Part shown: positions 37,223 to 46,434 of the stretch, piece by piece
Layout of the letters: each line of letters starts with the position of its first letter
Position numbering within the stretch: the stretch's first letter is position 1
DNA from: Acidobacteriota bacterium
Lineage (GTDB): Bacteria; Acidobacteriota; Terriglobia; Acidiferrales; UBA7541
Direction of reading: 5' to 3'
Assembly (NCBI GenBank): GCA_013289715.1
Contig: JABCZJ010000001.1
Span: 248,001 to 312,000, forward strand
DNA: 64,000 nucleotides
The notes under the pieces: generated by a model
The model's database searches: none
Told to the model about the DNA's origin: nothing
The model's input: only the letters and a program-made list of their open reading frames with translations
Position numbers and translations under genes: made by a program

Positions 37223-38083
37223 ATGAGCTTCACACTTCTGCGAGCGATTCTGATTGGCACGGCCCTGCTGGTGGTTGTTGAGAACAGCGGTGCTGTGCGG
37301 GTTGCTCCGCAAGAAGATGCTGCCGCGCAGCGAATGGAAGCGCGAAAATGGCTGAATGAGGGAGTCCAGGCTTATAGGGAGGGACAAATTGATCAAGCTA
37401 TTGTCGATTTCCAAAACGCCAAAAAACTCGATCCCTCGCTTGTGAATGCTCAGCTTTATCTGGCGACGGCGCGCTCTGCGCAATATATTCCCGGCGACCC
37501 CTCTCCGGAGAATGCTCAGCACGGCGACCAAGCGCTTCAGGAATTCAGGAGCATTCTAGGAGCACATCCCGACAGTCTGTCAGCAATCGATGGTGCCGGC
37601 TCAATTCTATACAATTTAGCAGGCACGCCATTCGACCCGGAGAAGATGGAAGAGTCGAAGTCTTATCATCAGAAACACATCGAACTGAGGCCTGGAGATC
37701 CCGAGCCGTATTATTGGGTCGGCGTCATCGACTGGTCCTTGGCGTTCCGTGGCAATGGCGACATGCGCGCGGATTTCAACAAGATCGTAAAAAAGCCCGT
37801 TAAGAATACGGATCCGACGCCTCCTGCGCTCGCCGCGCAGTTTCGGCAGAAATATGGTGGGATCGTCGACGAAGGAATCGCAAATATGAATAAAGCGATG
37901 GACCTTCGTCCCGATTACGACGACGCCATGGCGTATCTGAATCTGCTCTATCGGCAGAAGGCGGACATGGAACTGACTGTTGCCGAGCAGGAACTTGATG
38001 TAAAAATCGCCGACGACTTAGTTGATCAAGTGAAAGCAATCAAGAAGAGAAAAATGAGTACCTCCCAAAGCCCTCCGCCATGA
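37223..38083 (+). CDS. Secreted tetratricopeptide-repeat protein
   Basis: 286 residues. A short hydrophobic N-terminus (residues 5-20) resembles a signal peptide. TPR motifs start at about residue 42 (ARKWLNEGVQAYREGQIDQA, DFQNAKKLDPSLVNAQLYLA) and recur around 85-135, 140-160 and 205-235 (DEGIANMNKAMDLRPDYDDA). Acidobacterial genomes carry many such periplasmic TPR proteins of unknown function. Base composition is visibly less GC-rich than lepA, and its start is 3 nt after the lepA stop; it converges on xseA with a 5-nt gap. Confidence 0.85.
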   Translation: MSFTLLRAILIGTALLVVVENSGAVRVAPQEDAAAQRMEARKWLNEGVQAYREGQIDQAIVDFQNAKKLDPSLVNAQLYLATARSAQYIPGDPSPENAQHGDQALQEFRSILGAHPDSLSAIDGAGSILYNLAGTPFDPEKMEESKSYHQKHIELRPGDPEPYYWVGVIDWSLAFRGNGDMRADFNKIVKKPVKNTDPTPPALAAQFRQKYGGIVDEGIANMNKAMDLRPDYDDAMAYLNLLYRQKADMELTVAEQELDVKIADDLVDQVKAIKKRKMSTSQSPPP

Positions 38084-38088
38084 ATTCG

Positions 38089-39588
38089 CTAAGTGTCCTT
38101 TTTGACGCGAACGGTAGCACCAACTTCACCACGCGCCAGACGCACCGAAATATCTGCGCCGAGCTCCACCTGCTCCGGCGAACGCAACACTTTGCCTGAC
38201 GCGTCGTACGCGATCGCGTAGCCGCGCTCTAGAATCTTCAGCGGGTTGCGCTCATTGAGCGTCAGCGCGGCGGCTTGCAGCAATCTTCGTTTCGCAATCA
38301 GAATGCGGTCAATCCGCACCTGCAGTTCGGCGGAATCTCGTTCCAATCGCCGCCGCAAGTGCGCGACCCGTGCGCGCAAGTCGAGCGCCGCAAAGCGCAC
38401 CTGCGCCGTCGCAAATCCGCGCCGTTTCCGCGCCACGACGCGCTCTAGCGCAGCGCGCAGCAAACCGCGCTGCTGCTCGATCCGCCGCGCCAGCACCGCC
38501 GCCCGTCCGCGCAAATCGAATGACGCAATATGCGCGTTCGCTTCCGTCAGCCGCTGCCGCGCCATCGCCAAGCGCAGCCGCAAACCAATCGCCAGCGAGT
38601 TCGCCATCTCATCCAGCTGCTGCCGCCGGTTGCGCAACACCAGCTCCAGCTGCCGAAAACCGCGATGCGTCTGCAAATCCCGCACGCGATGCCGCCACTG
38701 CGATAGCCGGTAACGCACGTGATGCGCGATCTGCCGCTGATACTCAGCGATGTGCCGCTCGAATTCCTCGCGCGACTTGATCACGATTTCCGCCGCCGCG
38801 GAAGGAGTGGGCGCGCGCAGATCCGCCACAAAATCCGCAATCGTGAAATCCGTTTCGTGCCCCACGCCCGTAATCACCGGAATCACCGACGCGAAAATCG
38901 CCCACGCCAGAATCTCCTCGTTGAACGCCCACAAATCTTCCAGCGACCCGCCGCCGCGCGTCAGGATCAGCACGTCCACTGTTTTCGCCTGATTGAAATA
39001 GCGCAGCGCCTCTACGATTTCCGCCGCCGCCCCCGCACCCTGCACTTTCACCGGATACAAACTCACTTGGGCGTTGGGGAATCGGCGTTTCAGCACGCGC
39101 AAAATGTCGCGAATGGCCGCGCCCGTCGGCGACGTCACCACTCCAATACAGCGCGGCAACACCGGCAGCGGTTTCTTGCGCGCCGCCGCAAACAATCCTT
39201 CCAGTTCCAGTTTTTTCTTCAGCTGCTCGAACGCCAGTTGCAGCGCGCCCAATCCCACAGGCTCGATCAGCGTCACGTAAATCTGATACTCGCCGCGCGC
39301 GTCGTACACGCTCAGCGCGCCGCGCACCGTACTATGCAGCCCGTCCTCGGGTTTGAATTTCATCCCGCGCATCTGATCGCGGAAACAGACGCAGCGAATC
39401 TGCGACTTCGCGTCCTTCAGCGTGAAATAGCAATGCCCCGACTGCGCCATGTGGCAATTCGACACTTCGCCCTCGACCCACACTTCCGGCAGCGCCGATT
39501 CCAACAGCTCCCGTATGCGCGCCGTCAGCTCGCTGACCTTCCAGGTCCGCCGCTCCGGCATCAAATTGAAAAGCGATGTCTGGCTCAT
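38089..39588 (-). CDS. xseA: Exodeoxyribonuclease VII large subunit
   Basis: 499 residues. N-terminal OB fold ([20 protein letters not shown]), catalytic core with [40 protein letters not shown] and [26 protein letters not shown], then a long coiled-coil region and a C-terminal [10 protein letters not shown] segment. It degrades single-stranded DNA to oligonucleotides with XseB. No xseB is next to it in this window. The upstream neighbour is a DUF2905 gene, 4 nt away. Confidence 0.96.
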   Translation of the reverse strand: MSQTSLFNLMPERRTWKVSELTARIRELLESALPEVWVEGEVSNCHMAQSGHCYFTLKDAKSQIRCVCFRDQMRGMKFKPEDGLHSTVRGALSVYDARGEYQIYVTLIEPVGLGALQLAFEQLKKKLELEGLFAAARKKPLPVLPRCIGVVTSPTGAAIRDILRVLKRRFPNAQVSLYPVKVQGAGAAAEIVEALRYFNQAKTVDVLILTRGGGSLEDLWAFNEEILAWAIFASVIPVITGVGHETDFTIADFVADLRAPTPSAAAEIVIKSREEFERHIAEYQRQIAHHVRYRLSQWRHRVRDLQTHRGFRQLELVLRNRRQQLDEMANSLAIGLRLRLAMARQRLTEANAHIASFDLRGRAAVLARRIEQQRGLLRAALERVVARKRRGFATAQVRFAALDLRARVAHLRRRLERDSAELQVRIDRILIAKRRLLQAAALTLNERNPLKILERGYAIAYDASGKVLRSPEQVELGADISVRLARGEVGATVRVKKDT

Positions 39589-39592
39589 GGCT

Positions 39593-39826
39593 CTATCTGC
39601 GGAAATGATTCACAACCCACAGCAGCAAACTCAAAACCACGCTCAATAAAACGCAGGTCACCAGCGGAAAATAAAAACTTCCATTCCGGCCCTGATACAC
39701 AATATCACCCGGCAAACGCCCCAGCCGAAACGGCAATTTCCCGCTAAATACCAGCAGCGCCCCCGCTCCAGCCAGCACAATCCCCAGCACAATCAGAAGC
39801 TTTCCGGTTTCGCGAATTGCGTCCAT
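39593..39826 (-). CDS. DUF2905 family small membrane protein
   Basis: 77 residues from ATG 39826. Two transmembrane helices (about 9-30 and 52-72) separated by the conserved loop [21 protein letters not shown], which is the DUF2905 signature. Function unknown. Its stop is 4 nt from the xseA start, so the two are co-transcribed. The open frame further upstream is out of family character. Confidence 0.88.
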   Translation of the reverse strand: MDAIRETGKLLIVLGIVLAGAGALLVFSGKLPFRLGRLPGDIVYQGRNGSFYFPLVTCVLLSVVLSLLLWVVNHFRR

Positions 39827-40110
39827 GGCAGCCCGCCCAGCGCTCCATTCTAACCCCAACCAATGGACCGGATGCGATTTGCTAACGGCGCACTTCAGCA
39901 CTCGATCGCCGCCCCGGCGCAACCTTCGACAATCCGACGCACCTTTATTATAGTTACGTCATCAGATCGGGCCTGCACCGCGCAGGCGGTGCGAAACTGC
40001 CGCACGATGCGACAGCCACAAGATCCCGGCGCCCGAGCGCCTCACCCGTTCGCAACCGTCACCTCACATTCAACGATTCCACCAAAGAAGAACCGAGAGG
40101 AGAACCACCG

Positions 40111-40710
40111 ATGAGAAAAGCAATCCTGCTGCTCTGCGCCGCCGTTTGTTTCGCCCCCGCCGTTTTCGCACAGACGCTGTCACAGGCCGATCGCGAAAAA
40201 GGCATCAAATATCTCGAACAAACCCGCGACGCTATCGTCGCCGACACCAAGAACCTCACGCCTGCACAGTGGAATTTCAAACCCGCGCCGGACAAATGGT
40301 CCGTCGCTCAAACGCTCGAACACATCACGCTTGCCGAAGACAACCTCTCTCAACTCGTCGCGGACAAAGTGATGAAATCCCCTGCAGGCGCGCCGGATCG
40401 CGACGTTGCCAAAATGGACGCGATGGTCCTGGCCATGGTCCCGGACCGCAGCACCAAGCGCCAGGCTCCTCCGGACCTCGTCCCCACCGGGCGCTGGACT
40501 CCCGCCGAAACTCTCGATCATTTCCTGCAAAGCCGTGCGCGTACCATCGAATTCCTGCGCACCACTCCCGATCTGCGCCAACACGTGATGGATAGCCCGC
40601 TAGGTCCGATGGATGCCTACGAGTGGCTGCTCTTCATCGCCGCGCACAGCGATCGCCACACCAAACAAATTCTGGAAGTGGAAGCCTCGCCAGACTTCCC
40701 CAGGAATTGA
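40111..40710 (+). CDS. Exported DinB superfamily protein
   Basis: 199 residues with a clear signal peptide (MRKAILLLCAAVCFAPAVFA, cleavage before QT) followed by a DinB four-helix bundle. The putative metal triad is H71 (TLEHITLAED), H179 and H183 (AAHSDRHTKQI). WNFKPAPDKWSVAQTLEH is the DinB entry motif. GAGAGGAGAA lies before the start. Periplasmic DinB-like proteins are frequent in Acidobacteriota; reaction unknown. A second, cytosolic DinB relative is at 13876-14412. Confidence 0.88.
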   Translation: MRKAILLLCAAVCFAPAVFAQTLSQADREKGIKYLEQTRDAIVADTKNLTPAQWNFKPAPDKWSVAQTLEHITLAEDNLSQLVADKVMKSPAGAPDRDVAKMDAMVLAMVPDRSTKRQAPPDLVPTGRWTPAETLDHFLQSRARTIEFLRTTPDLRQHVMDSPLGPMDAYEWLLFIAAHSDRHTKQILEVEASPDFPRN

Positions 40711-40741
40711 AGTTGCGGTAGGCAAATGCGGAATTCGTAGC

Positions 40742-40825
40742 GCCGGCGTCTCGCCGGCTCTTTGCAGTGGAAGTTGTGAATCGCGCCACAGCGCGATTCA
40801 TCCGGAGATCCCGCTGTGCGGGATC
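40742..40825. repeat. Cluster of three short palindromes
   Basis: GCCGGCG-TCT-CGCCGGC (40742-40758), TGAATCGCGC-CACA-GCGCGATTCA (40777-40800) and GATCCCGC-TGT-GCGGGATC (40807-40825), each perfect, within 84 nt between the convergent DinB and ndk genes. None has a T-tract. They may act as bidirectional RNA 3'-end hairpins or be REP-like elements; related hairpins are at 55131-55151 and 33852-33865. Confidence 0.7.
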
Positions 40826-40924
40826 GAAGGGCTGCGCCCCAGCTTGCCACGTTTTCAACACCGAGACGGGCGCGTCGGGGTGGTTCGTGAACCGCCCGCC
40901 GAAACCACGTCGCGCCCGATCAGC

Positions 40925-41344
40925 TCAAACCAGCTCAGCGCCGGAAAAGAAATAACCAATCTCATACGCGGCCGTCTCCTGCGCATCCGATCCGTGCGTG
41001 CAATTGAACTGAATACTCTCGCCCAGCTCCTTGCGTATGGTTCCAGCCGCAGCCTTCGCAGGATCGGTCGCGCCCATCGTCTCGCGCCATTTCGCAATCC
41101 CATTTTCCGCCTCGAGCACCATCACCACAGCCTTGCCCGAGCTCATGAATTCCGTCAACTCGCCGAAAAACCCCCGCTCGCGATGCACCGCGTAAAATCC
41201 CTCGGCCTGCTTCTTCGTCAAACGCAGCGATTTGATCGCGATGATCTTGAATTTCGCCGCATGCACGCGGCTAAGGATGTCCGCGGTCAACCCGCGCCCC
41301 ACAGCATCTGGTTTAACAATCGCCAAAGTTCTCTCGACAGCCAT
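40925..41344 (-). CDS. ndk: Nucleoside diphosphate kinase
   Basis: 139 residues from ATG 41344 (GGGAG 9 nt upstream). Transfers phosphate between nucleoside tri- and diphosphates through H117, in NCTHGSDAQETA; the usual sequence is NLIHGSDS, so two residues before the His differ. N-terminus RTLAIVKPDAVGRGL is invariant. KPDA lysine K11 and the R-x3-G-x-TDP nucleotide site (RETMGATDPAKA) are intact. Follows sucD by 57 nt on the same strand. Confidence 0.96.
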   Translation of the reverse strand: MAVERTLAIVKPDAVGRGLTADILSRVHAAKFKIIAIKSLRLTKKQAEGFYAVHRERGFFGELTEFMSSGKAVVMVLEAENGIAKWRETMGATDPAKAAAGTIRKELGESIQFNCTHGSDAQETAAYEIGYFFSGAELV

Positions 41345-41401
41345 TCGATTCATCTCCCAAGATTCAAATAGCGCGCGAGCCACCAGCCCACGCGTCCTGA
41401 A

Positions 41402-42352
41402 CTACTTCTTTTTCTTAGCCGCCTTCTTCGGTTTTGCGGCGCCAGCCTTTTTCTTCACCGCAGGGTTCGTCTTCGATTTGGACTTGCCCAAAACCGCCGC
41501 CATGGTGTGGCCAATTTCCGCTGGACTCTGCACCGTATAAATACCCGCGGCCCGCATCGCCTTGTACTTTTCCGCTGCGGTCCCCTGCCCGCCGCTGATG
41601 ATCGCCCCGGCATGTCCCATGCGCCGCCCCGGAGGCGCTGTCTGCCCCGCGATAAATCCCACCACCGGCTTGCGCACATGCTTCTTGATGTACTCCGCCG
41701 CCACTTCCTCAGCGTTGCCGCCGATTTCGCCGATCAGCACGATCGCATGCGTATCGCGATCTTCGTTGAACATCTTGATCGCGTCCAAGAAACTGGTGCC
41801 GATGATCGGATCACCGCCAATCCCAATACAAGTGGATTGCCCGATCCCCAGATGCGTCAACTGATCCACAGCTTCGTAGGTCAAAGTTCCGCTGCGGCTC
41901 ACCACGCCTACATGTCCCTGCTTGTGAATCGAGCCGGGCATGATTCCGATCTTGCACTTTCCCGGCGAGATAATTCCCGGACAATTCGGCCCAATCAATC
42001 GCGTGCGCGAATTCTTCAAAGCCGCAGCCACGCGCACCATGTCCAAAGTCGGCACGCCTTCGGTGATGCAGATCACCAGCGGCAAACCCGCATCCATCGC
42101 TTCCAGAATCGCATCGGCAGCAAATGGCGGAGGCACAAAAATCACCGACACGTTGGCCTTGGTAGCCTCCACCGCCTCCGCCACAGTATTGAACACCGGC
42201 ACCTTCAGGTGTTCCGTCCCGCCCTTCCCCGGCGTCACGCCCGCCACGACTTTCGTCCCGTAATCCAGCATCTGCTGCGCGTGAAAACTTCCCTCGCGCC
42301 CGGTAATCCCTTGCACGACCAGCAGCGTATTCTTGTCAACCAGCACGCTCAT
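41402..42352 (-). CDS. sucD: Succinyl-CoA synthetase alpha subunit
   Basis: 316 residues. CoA-binding N-terminus ([20 protein letters not shown]), active-site phosphohistidine H247 in [14 protein letters not shown], and the [10 protein letters not shown] loop are present. The catalytic protein ends near residue 289; the final 27 residues contain 13 lysines with Ala and Pro, a basic tail not found in the E. coli enzyme. Its start overlaps the sucC stop by 4 nt. The complex makes ATP or GTP from succinyl-CoA in the TCA cycle. Confidence 0.96.
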   Translation of the reverse strand: MSVLVDKNTLLVVQGITGREGSFHAQQMLDYGTKVVAGVTPGKGGTEHLKVPVFNTVAEAVEATKANVSVIFVPPPFAADAILEAMDAGLPLVICITEGVPTLDMVRVAAALKNSRTRLIGPNCPGIISPGKCKIGIMPGSIHKQGHVGVVSRSGTLTYEAVDQLTHLGIGQSTCIGIGGDPIIGTSFLDAIKMFNEDRDTHAIVLIGEIGGNAEEVAAEYIKKHVRKPVVGFIAGQTAPPGRRMGHAGAIISGGQGTAAEKYKAMRAAGIYTVQSPAEIGHTMAAVLGKSKSKTNPAVKKKAGAAKPKKAAKKKK

Positions 42353-43518
42353 CGTGCGTCTCCCGCAAGCTTCACCGCCTTCTCGGCTCCATCTTTCATT
42401 CCTTCCGCCACAGCAAAATTAAATCCGGAGTTGCGTAAAATTTCCTTGCCCTGCTGCACATTTGTGCCTTCCATCCGCACGACCACGGGCACCTTGAACT
42501 TCAGTTCCCTAGCCGCGCCCACCACCCCGCTCGCCAGCACGTCGCACCGCAAGATTCCGCCGAAAATATTCACGAACACCGCGCGCACGTTCGGATCGCT
42601 CAGCAAAATGCGAAACGCGTTCTTCACCTGCTCTTCCGAAGCCCCGCCGCCCACGTCCAGAAAATTCGCCGGGCTGCCGCCGCTCAATTTGATGATGTCC
42701 ATGGTCGCCATTGCCAAACCCGCGCCGTTCACCATGCAGGCGATGTCGCCATCCAGCTTGATGTAATTCAATTTGAACTTCGAAGCTTCCACTTCCAAGG
42801 GAGTTTCCTCTTCCAGGTCGCGCAAATCCTTAAATTCCGGATGCCGGTACAGCGCATTGTCATCAAAAGTCACTTTCGCATCCAGCGCCACGAGTTTCCC
42901 ACCGCCCGTCACCACGCACGGATTAATTTCGATCATCGAAGCGTCCGTCTCGAGGAACGCGCGATACAGCGCCTGAAAAAACGGCACGGCCGCGCCCACC
43001 TGTTCCGGGGTAAGCCCCAATCCGAAAGCCAATTTGCGCGCCTGATAGGGCTGAAATCCGGTGGCCGGATCAATCGCCTCCCGCAAAATCGCTTCCGGAT
43101 GATCCTTCGCTACTTCCTCGATTTCCATCCCGCCCGCCGCGCTAGCCATAAAAATCGGCAAGCCCAAAGCGCGATCCACCAATATCCCCAGATACAGTTC
43201 GCGCTTGATGTCGAGCCCTTCCTCGATCAGCAACCGCCGCACGATTCGCCCCTCTTCACCCGTCTGCGGCGTCACCAGTTTCATTCCTAAAATTTGTTCC
43301 GCTAGCGTCGAGGCATCGTCAGAAGATTTCGCCAGCTTCACGCCGCCCGCCTTCCCGCGTCCGCCCGCGTGAATTTGCGCCTTCACCACCACCACCGAAG
43401 TTCCCAGCCGCTGCGCCACCGCCCGCGCTTCATCCTTCTTAAACACAACCTCACCGCGCGGCACCGGCACGCCAAATTTCGCAAGGATACCCTTGGCCTG
43501 ATATTCGTGGATCTTCAT
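42349..43518 (-). CDS. sucC: Succinyl-CoA synthetase beta subunit
   Basis: 389 residues from ATG 43518 (GGAG 5 nt upstream). ATP-grasp domain from [20 protein letters not shown], the Mg/nucleotide segment IEINPCVV and the ligase domain with [17 protein letters not shown] and [12 protein letters not shown]. An in-frame extension to 43575 is not needed. Forms one transcription unit with sucD and possibly ndk. Confidence 0.97.
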   Translation of the reverse strand: MKIHEYQAKGILAKFGVPVPRGEVVFKKDEARAVAQRLGTSVVVVKAQIHAGGRGKAGGVKLAKSSDDASTLAEQILGMKLVTPQTGEEGRIVRRLLIEEGLDIKRELYLGILVDRALGLPIFMASAAGGMEIEEVAKDHPEAILREAIDPATGFQPYQARKLAFGLGLTPEQVGAAVPFFQALYRAFLETDASMIEINPCVVTGGGKLVALDAKVTFDDNALYRHPEFKDLRDLEEETPLEVEASKFKLNYIKLDGDIACMVNGAGLAMATMDIIKLSGGSPANFLDVGGGASEEQVKNAFRILLSDPNVRAVFVNIFGGILRCDVLASGVVGAARELKFKVPVVVRMEGTNVQQGKEILRNSGFNFAVAEGMKDGAEKAVKLAGDAR

Positions 43519-43755
43519 ACCAACTCCATCGGCTTCCTGAAGGTCGCCTTGAATAGTGCTAAGATTCGAGGACAATTAAAACGACTTAGTTTACTTGGAA
43601 CGCGCACCACCGGCAAGCAGCTGCCTCACGCGAAAATGCGCAGACTTGCCGTTACCAAGCGTACTCCGGCGCGAATGTCGCACACGCCACCTGTAGCGGC
43701 GGCCTGCTTTTGAGGGCGGCGCCTCTGACTTTGCGGTCATGGCGACGCAGTCGCA

Positions 43756-44850
43756 GTGCGGATCGATGCAAATACAAAAATGATCCACGAAGCGCTCGAA
43801 AAACTAATCAAAGGCGAAGACCTCTCGCGCGCCGAAGCGCAATCCGCGATGGAGCAAATCCTTTCTGGCCACGCCAGCACAGAACAGATCGCCGCGCTGC
43901 TCATCGCACTGCGCATCAAAGGTGAAACGGTTGACGAAGTCGTCGGCTTCGCCCTGGCCATGCGCCGCCACGCCACCCCAATTTTCCCCGCCGGCCGCAA
44001 ACATCCCGACGAAGTAATCGTAGACACCTGCGGCACCGGCGGCGACGCGCGCGGCACCTTCAACATTTCCACCGCCGTCGCCTTCGTCGTCGCCGGAGCA
44101 GGCGTGCGCGTCGCGAAACACGGCAATCGCTCCACCGGCTCGCGCTGCGGCTCTGCCGACGTGCTCGAAGCCCTCGGCGCAAAAATCGAGCTCCCGCCCG
44201 AACGCGTCGCCGAATCCATCGAACAGATCGGCATCGGCTTCCTCTACGCCCCGGCGATGCACGCCGCCACGCGTTACGCCATTCCCGCGCGCCGCGAACT
44301 GCGCGTGCGCACGGTTTTCAATCTGCTCGGCCCGCTCACCAATCCCGCCGGAGCCTCCGCGCAAATCGTCGGCGTCTACGACGCGAGCCTCACTGAACTC
44401 GTAGCCCAAGCCCTCGGCGAATTGGGCGTGCAACGCGCGCTGCTAGTACACGGTGCCGATGGCCTGGACGAAATTTCCATCAGCGGAGAAACGAACATCG
44501 CCGAATTGCGCGATCGCGCAGTGCGCAACTACACCGTAGTGCCCGAAGATTTCGGCCTGCGCCGCGCCCCGCTCGAAGCGATTCGCGGAGGCGACTCCGC
44601 ACACAACGCAGAAATCATCCACAAAGTTCTAGGCAGCGCGTCCCACCGCCACGAACACGGCCCTCACCGCGACATCGTACTGGCGAATGCCGCCGGCGCG
44701 CTCGTCGCCGCAGGTCGCGCCAGGGATTTTCTCGACGGCGTGCGCCTCGCCACTGAATCCATCGATTCCGGCGCCGCCCGCGCCAAACTCGAAGCGCTCG
44801 TGACGTTCTCGCAATCCTCCGCAGGCCACCACAGCCAGTCCGCGCCCTGA
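43756..44850 (+). CDS. trpD: Anthranilate phosphoribosyltransferase
   Basis: 364 residues if started at GTG 43756; ATG 43780 is equally possible and would fit the usual 340-350. Second step of tryptophan synthesis. Signature glycine loop DTCGTGGDARGTFNIST, then KHGNRSTGSRCGSADVLEALG, VRTVFNLLGPLTNPA and VHGADGLDEIS are all conserved. It faces the trpG/DUF1906 genes on the opposite strand, 17 nt apart, so trpE, trpG and trpD are not in a single operon here. Confidence 0.96.
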   Translation: MRIDANTKMIHEALEKLIKGEDLSRAEAQSAMEQILSGHASTEQIAALLIALRIKGETVDEVVGFALAMRRHATPIFPAGRKHPDEVIVDTCGTGGDARGTFNISTAVAFVVAGAGVRVAKHGNRSTGSRCGSADVLEALGAKIELPPERVAESIEQIGIGFLYAPAMHAATRYAIPARRELRVRTVFNLLGPLTNPAGASAQIVGVYDASLTELVAQALGELGVQRALLVHGADGLDEISISGETNIAELRDRAVRNYTVVPEDFGLRRAPLEAIRGGDSAHNAEIIHKVLGSASHRHEHGPHRDIVLANAAGALVAAGRARDFLDGVRLATESIDSGAARAKLEALVTFSQSSAGHHSQSAP

Positions 44851-44867
44851 ATGCACTCGTAGTTGAA

Positions 44868-45776
44868 TTACTTAGCCCCGCGGATCCCCGCCCTTGACGG
44901 GTCCGGGGACACTGCAGAATCAAGATCGAGAAGAATGTGACCGGCCGCACTGTTTGTCGGCGGATAACAATTGCCGTCTGAATTATAAGTCGCGCTGCAA
45001 GGCCCGGTAAGATTGCGCCTCCGCGGTGATTGCGCAAACTGCCAGACCCGCGCGCCGGAAAATCCGCTCTGCGACGTCGGCGGAGGATTTTTCAGATATG
45101 CGCATCCCGGTGACGGAGGGCACGCGTCGTTGTAAATGAAGTAGGCCGCCACGGGCGCACGTTTGCGAATGTCGTCCGCGGTCGTGATCGTTTGCCCTCG
45201 GCCTTCCTTCACTTTTATTCCCGAGCAGTACACTCCGGCTGCGACGCCACTCGAAGCCAACCGCTCGCTCCAGCCTTGAATATAATTGATTTGCGACGGA
45301 TCCATCCGGCCGCCTTCCTCAATGTCCAGATAAATTATCGTGGACGCGCCGACTGAAAATCCCTCACGCAACGCCGCCGCGACGGCGGCCTCCGCGTCGT
45401 GGACTCCTAGTTCGCGAGCATCTGCCGGCGTCTGCAGTTCCTTCGACAAGCGTCCGTTGAACAACAGCAAAAAACCGAAGCCATTTTTCAGCAACTCAGC
45501 CCGCTTCCCGATCCACGAATTCGTCTTCGCGCCGGGCGGGACGTTAAGCCAATAGCCAGAAAACGCGAAAGTTTGTCGCAGTGCGGGCAACTCGTCATCA
45601 CCGGGATACTCGTTGGCATCAAAACCGAGGTAGGTTTGTAGCGAGGCTTCAACTGCCTGCGCCCGCAAAGGTGTGCCAGAACTCACCGCGCGCGGAAACA
45701 GAAGGAGTACCGCGAACGTCATGCAGAGTAGAAGAATTTTGGCAATTGCCGCGCTGATTCTTTGCTTCTCGCGCAC
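44868..45776 (-). CDS. DUF1906 glycoside hydrolase-like domain protein, exported
   Basis: 302 residues from GTG 45776 (GGCGGG 5 nt upstream); a TTG at 45800 overlapping the trpG stop is an alternative. Signal-anchor around residues 10-30. The mature part is the Rv2525c-like TIM barrel: YLGFDANEYPGDDELP near its start, FLLLFNGR, IIYLDIEEGGRMDP, AAGVYCSGIKV and a final VWQFAQSP ... LDLDSA. The acidic DxE residues suggest a carbohydrate-active or wall-associated protein, although Rv2525c itself has no proven glycosidase activity. Probably co-transcribed with trpG. Confidence 0.82.
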   Translation of the reverse strand: MREKQRISAAIAKILLLCMTFAVLLLFPRAVSSGTPLRAQAVEASLQTYLGFDANEYPGDDELPALRQTFAFSGYWLNVPPGAKTNSWIGKRAELLKNGFGFLLLFNGRLSKELQTPADARELGVHDAEAAVAAALREGFSVGASTIIYLDIEEGGRMDPSQINYIQGWSERLASSGVAAGVYCSGIKVKEGRGQTITTADDIRKRAPVAAYFIYNDACPPSPGCAYLKNPPPTSQSGFSGARVWQFAQSPRRRNLTGPCSATYNSDGNCYPPTNSAAGHILLDLDSAVSPDPSRAGIRGAK

Positions 45777-45796
45777 TGCGCACCCGCCGTGTTGAA

Positions 45797-46360
45797 TCAA
45801 ACACTCAAGAAATTCTTCAGCAAATCGAATCCCGCCCCGGTCAGCACCGATTCCGGATGGAACTGCACACCTTCCACGCGCAATTTGCGATGCCGAAAAC
45901 CCATAATCGTCCCATCCTCCGTCTCGGCGGAAATTTCCAGCTCGCGCGGCAGTGATTTGCGTTCCACGATCAACGAATGATAACGCGTAGCAAGAAACGA
46001 CTGCGGCAACCCGTGAAAAATAGTCCGCCCGTCATGCTCGATCTCGCTGGTTTTCCCGTGCATCAGCTTCGGCGCGCGAATCACGTGTCCGCCAAACGCC
46101 GCGCCAATCGCCTGATGCCCCAGGCAGACGCCCAAAATCGGAATCTTCCCCGCGAATCGTTGGATCAACGGCACACTGATCCCCGCTTCCTTCGGCGTGC
46201 AAGGCCCCGGCGAAATCACGATCCGTTCCGGCGCCATCTCCTCGATTTCATCCAGCGTGATCTCGTCGTTGCGGCGCACATCGAGCTGCTGCCCCATCTG
46301 GCCAAGGTACTGCGCCAGGTTGTACGTAAACGAATCGTAGTTGTCGAGCAGCAGAATCAT
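45797..46360 (-). CDS. trpG: Anthranilate/aminodeoxychorismate synthase component II
   Basis: 187-residue class I glutamine amidotransferase. Opening [20 protein letters not shown], nucleophile Cys in [17 protein letters not shown], and the His-Glu pair in [13 protein letters not shown] form the triad. Supplies ammonia to TrpE, encoded about 1.4 kb upstream on the same strand, and could also serve PabB. The frame is complete and the start ATG 46360 follows a purine-rich stretch. Confidence 0.96.
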   Translation of the reverse strand: MILLLDNYDSFTYNLAQYLGQMGQQLDVRRNDEITLDEIEEMAPERIVISPGPCTPKEAGISVPLIQRFAGKIPILGVCLGHQAIGAAFGGHVIRAPKLMHGKTSEIEHDGRTIFHGLPQSFLATRYHSLIVERKSLPRELEISAETEDGTIMGFRHRKLRVEGVQFHPESVLTGAGFDLLKNFLSV

Positions 46361-46434
46361 GCCGGCTCATATTCTATCGTCTTGACGTTGATTATCGAAG
46401 CCGATCATTCCGACGCCGTCACGGAAAAGCCAGA

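Noticed and set aside
38719..39747. 342-codon + strand frame opposite xseA
   Set aside because: Antisense shadow of xseA with no recognisable motif.
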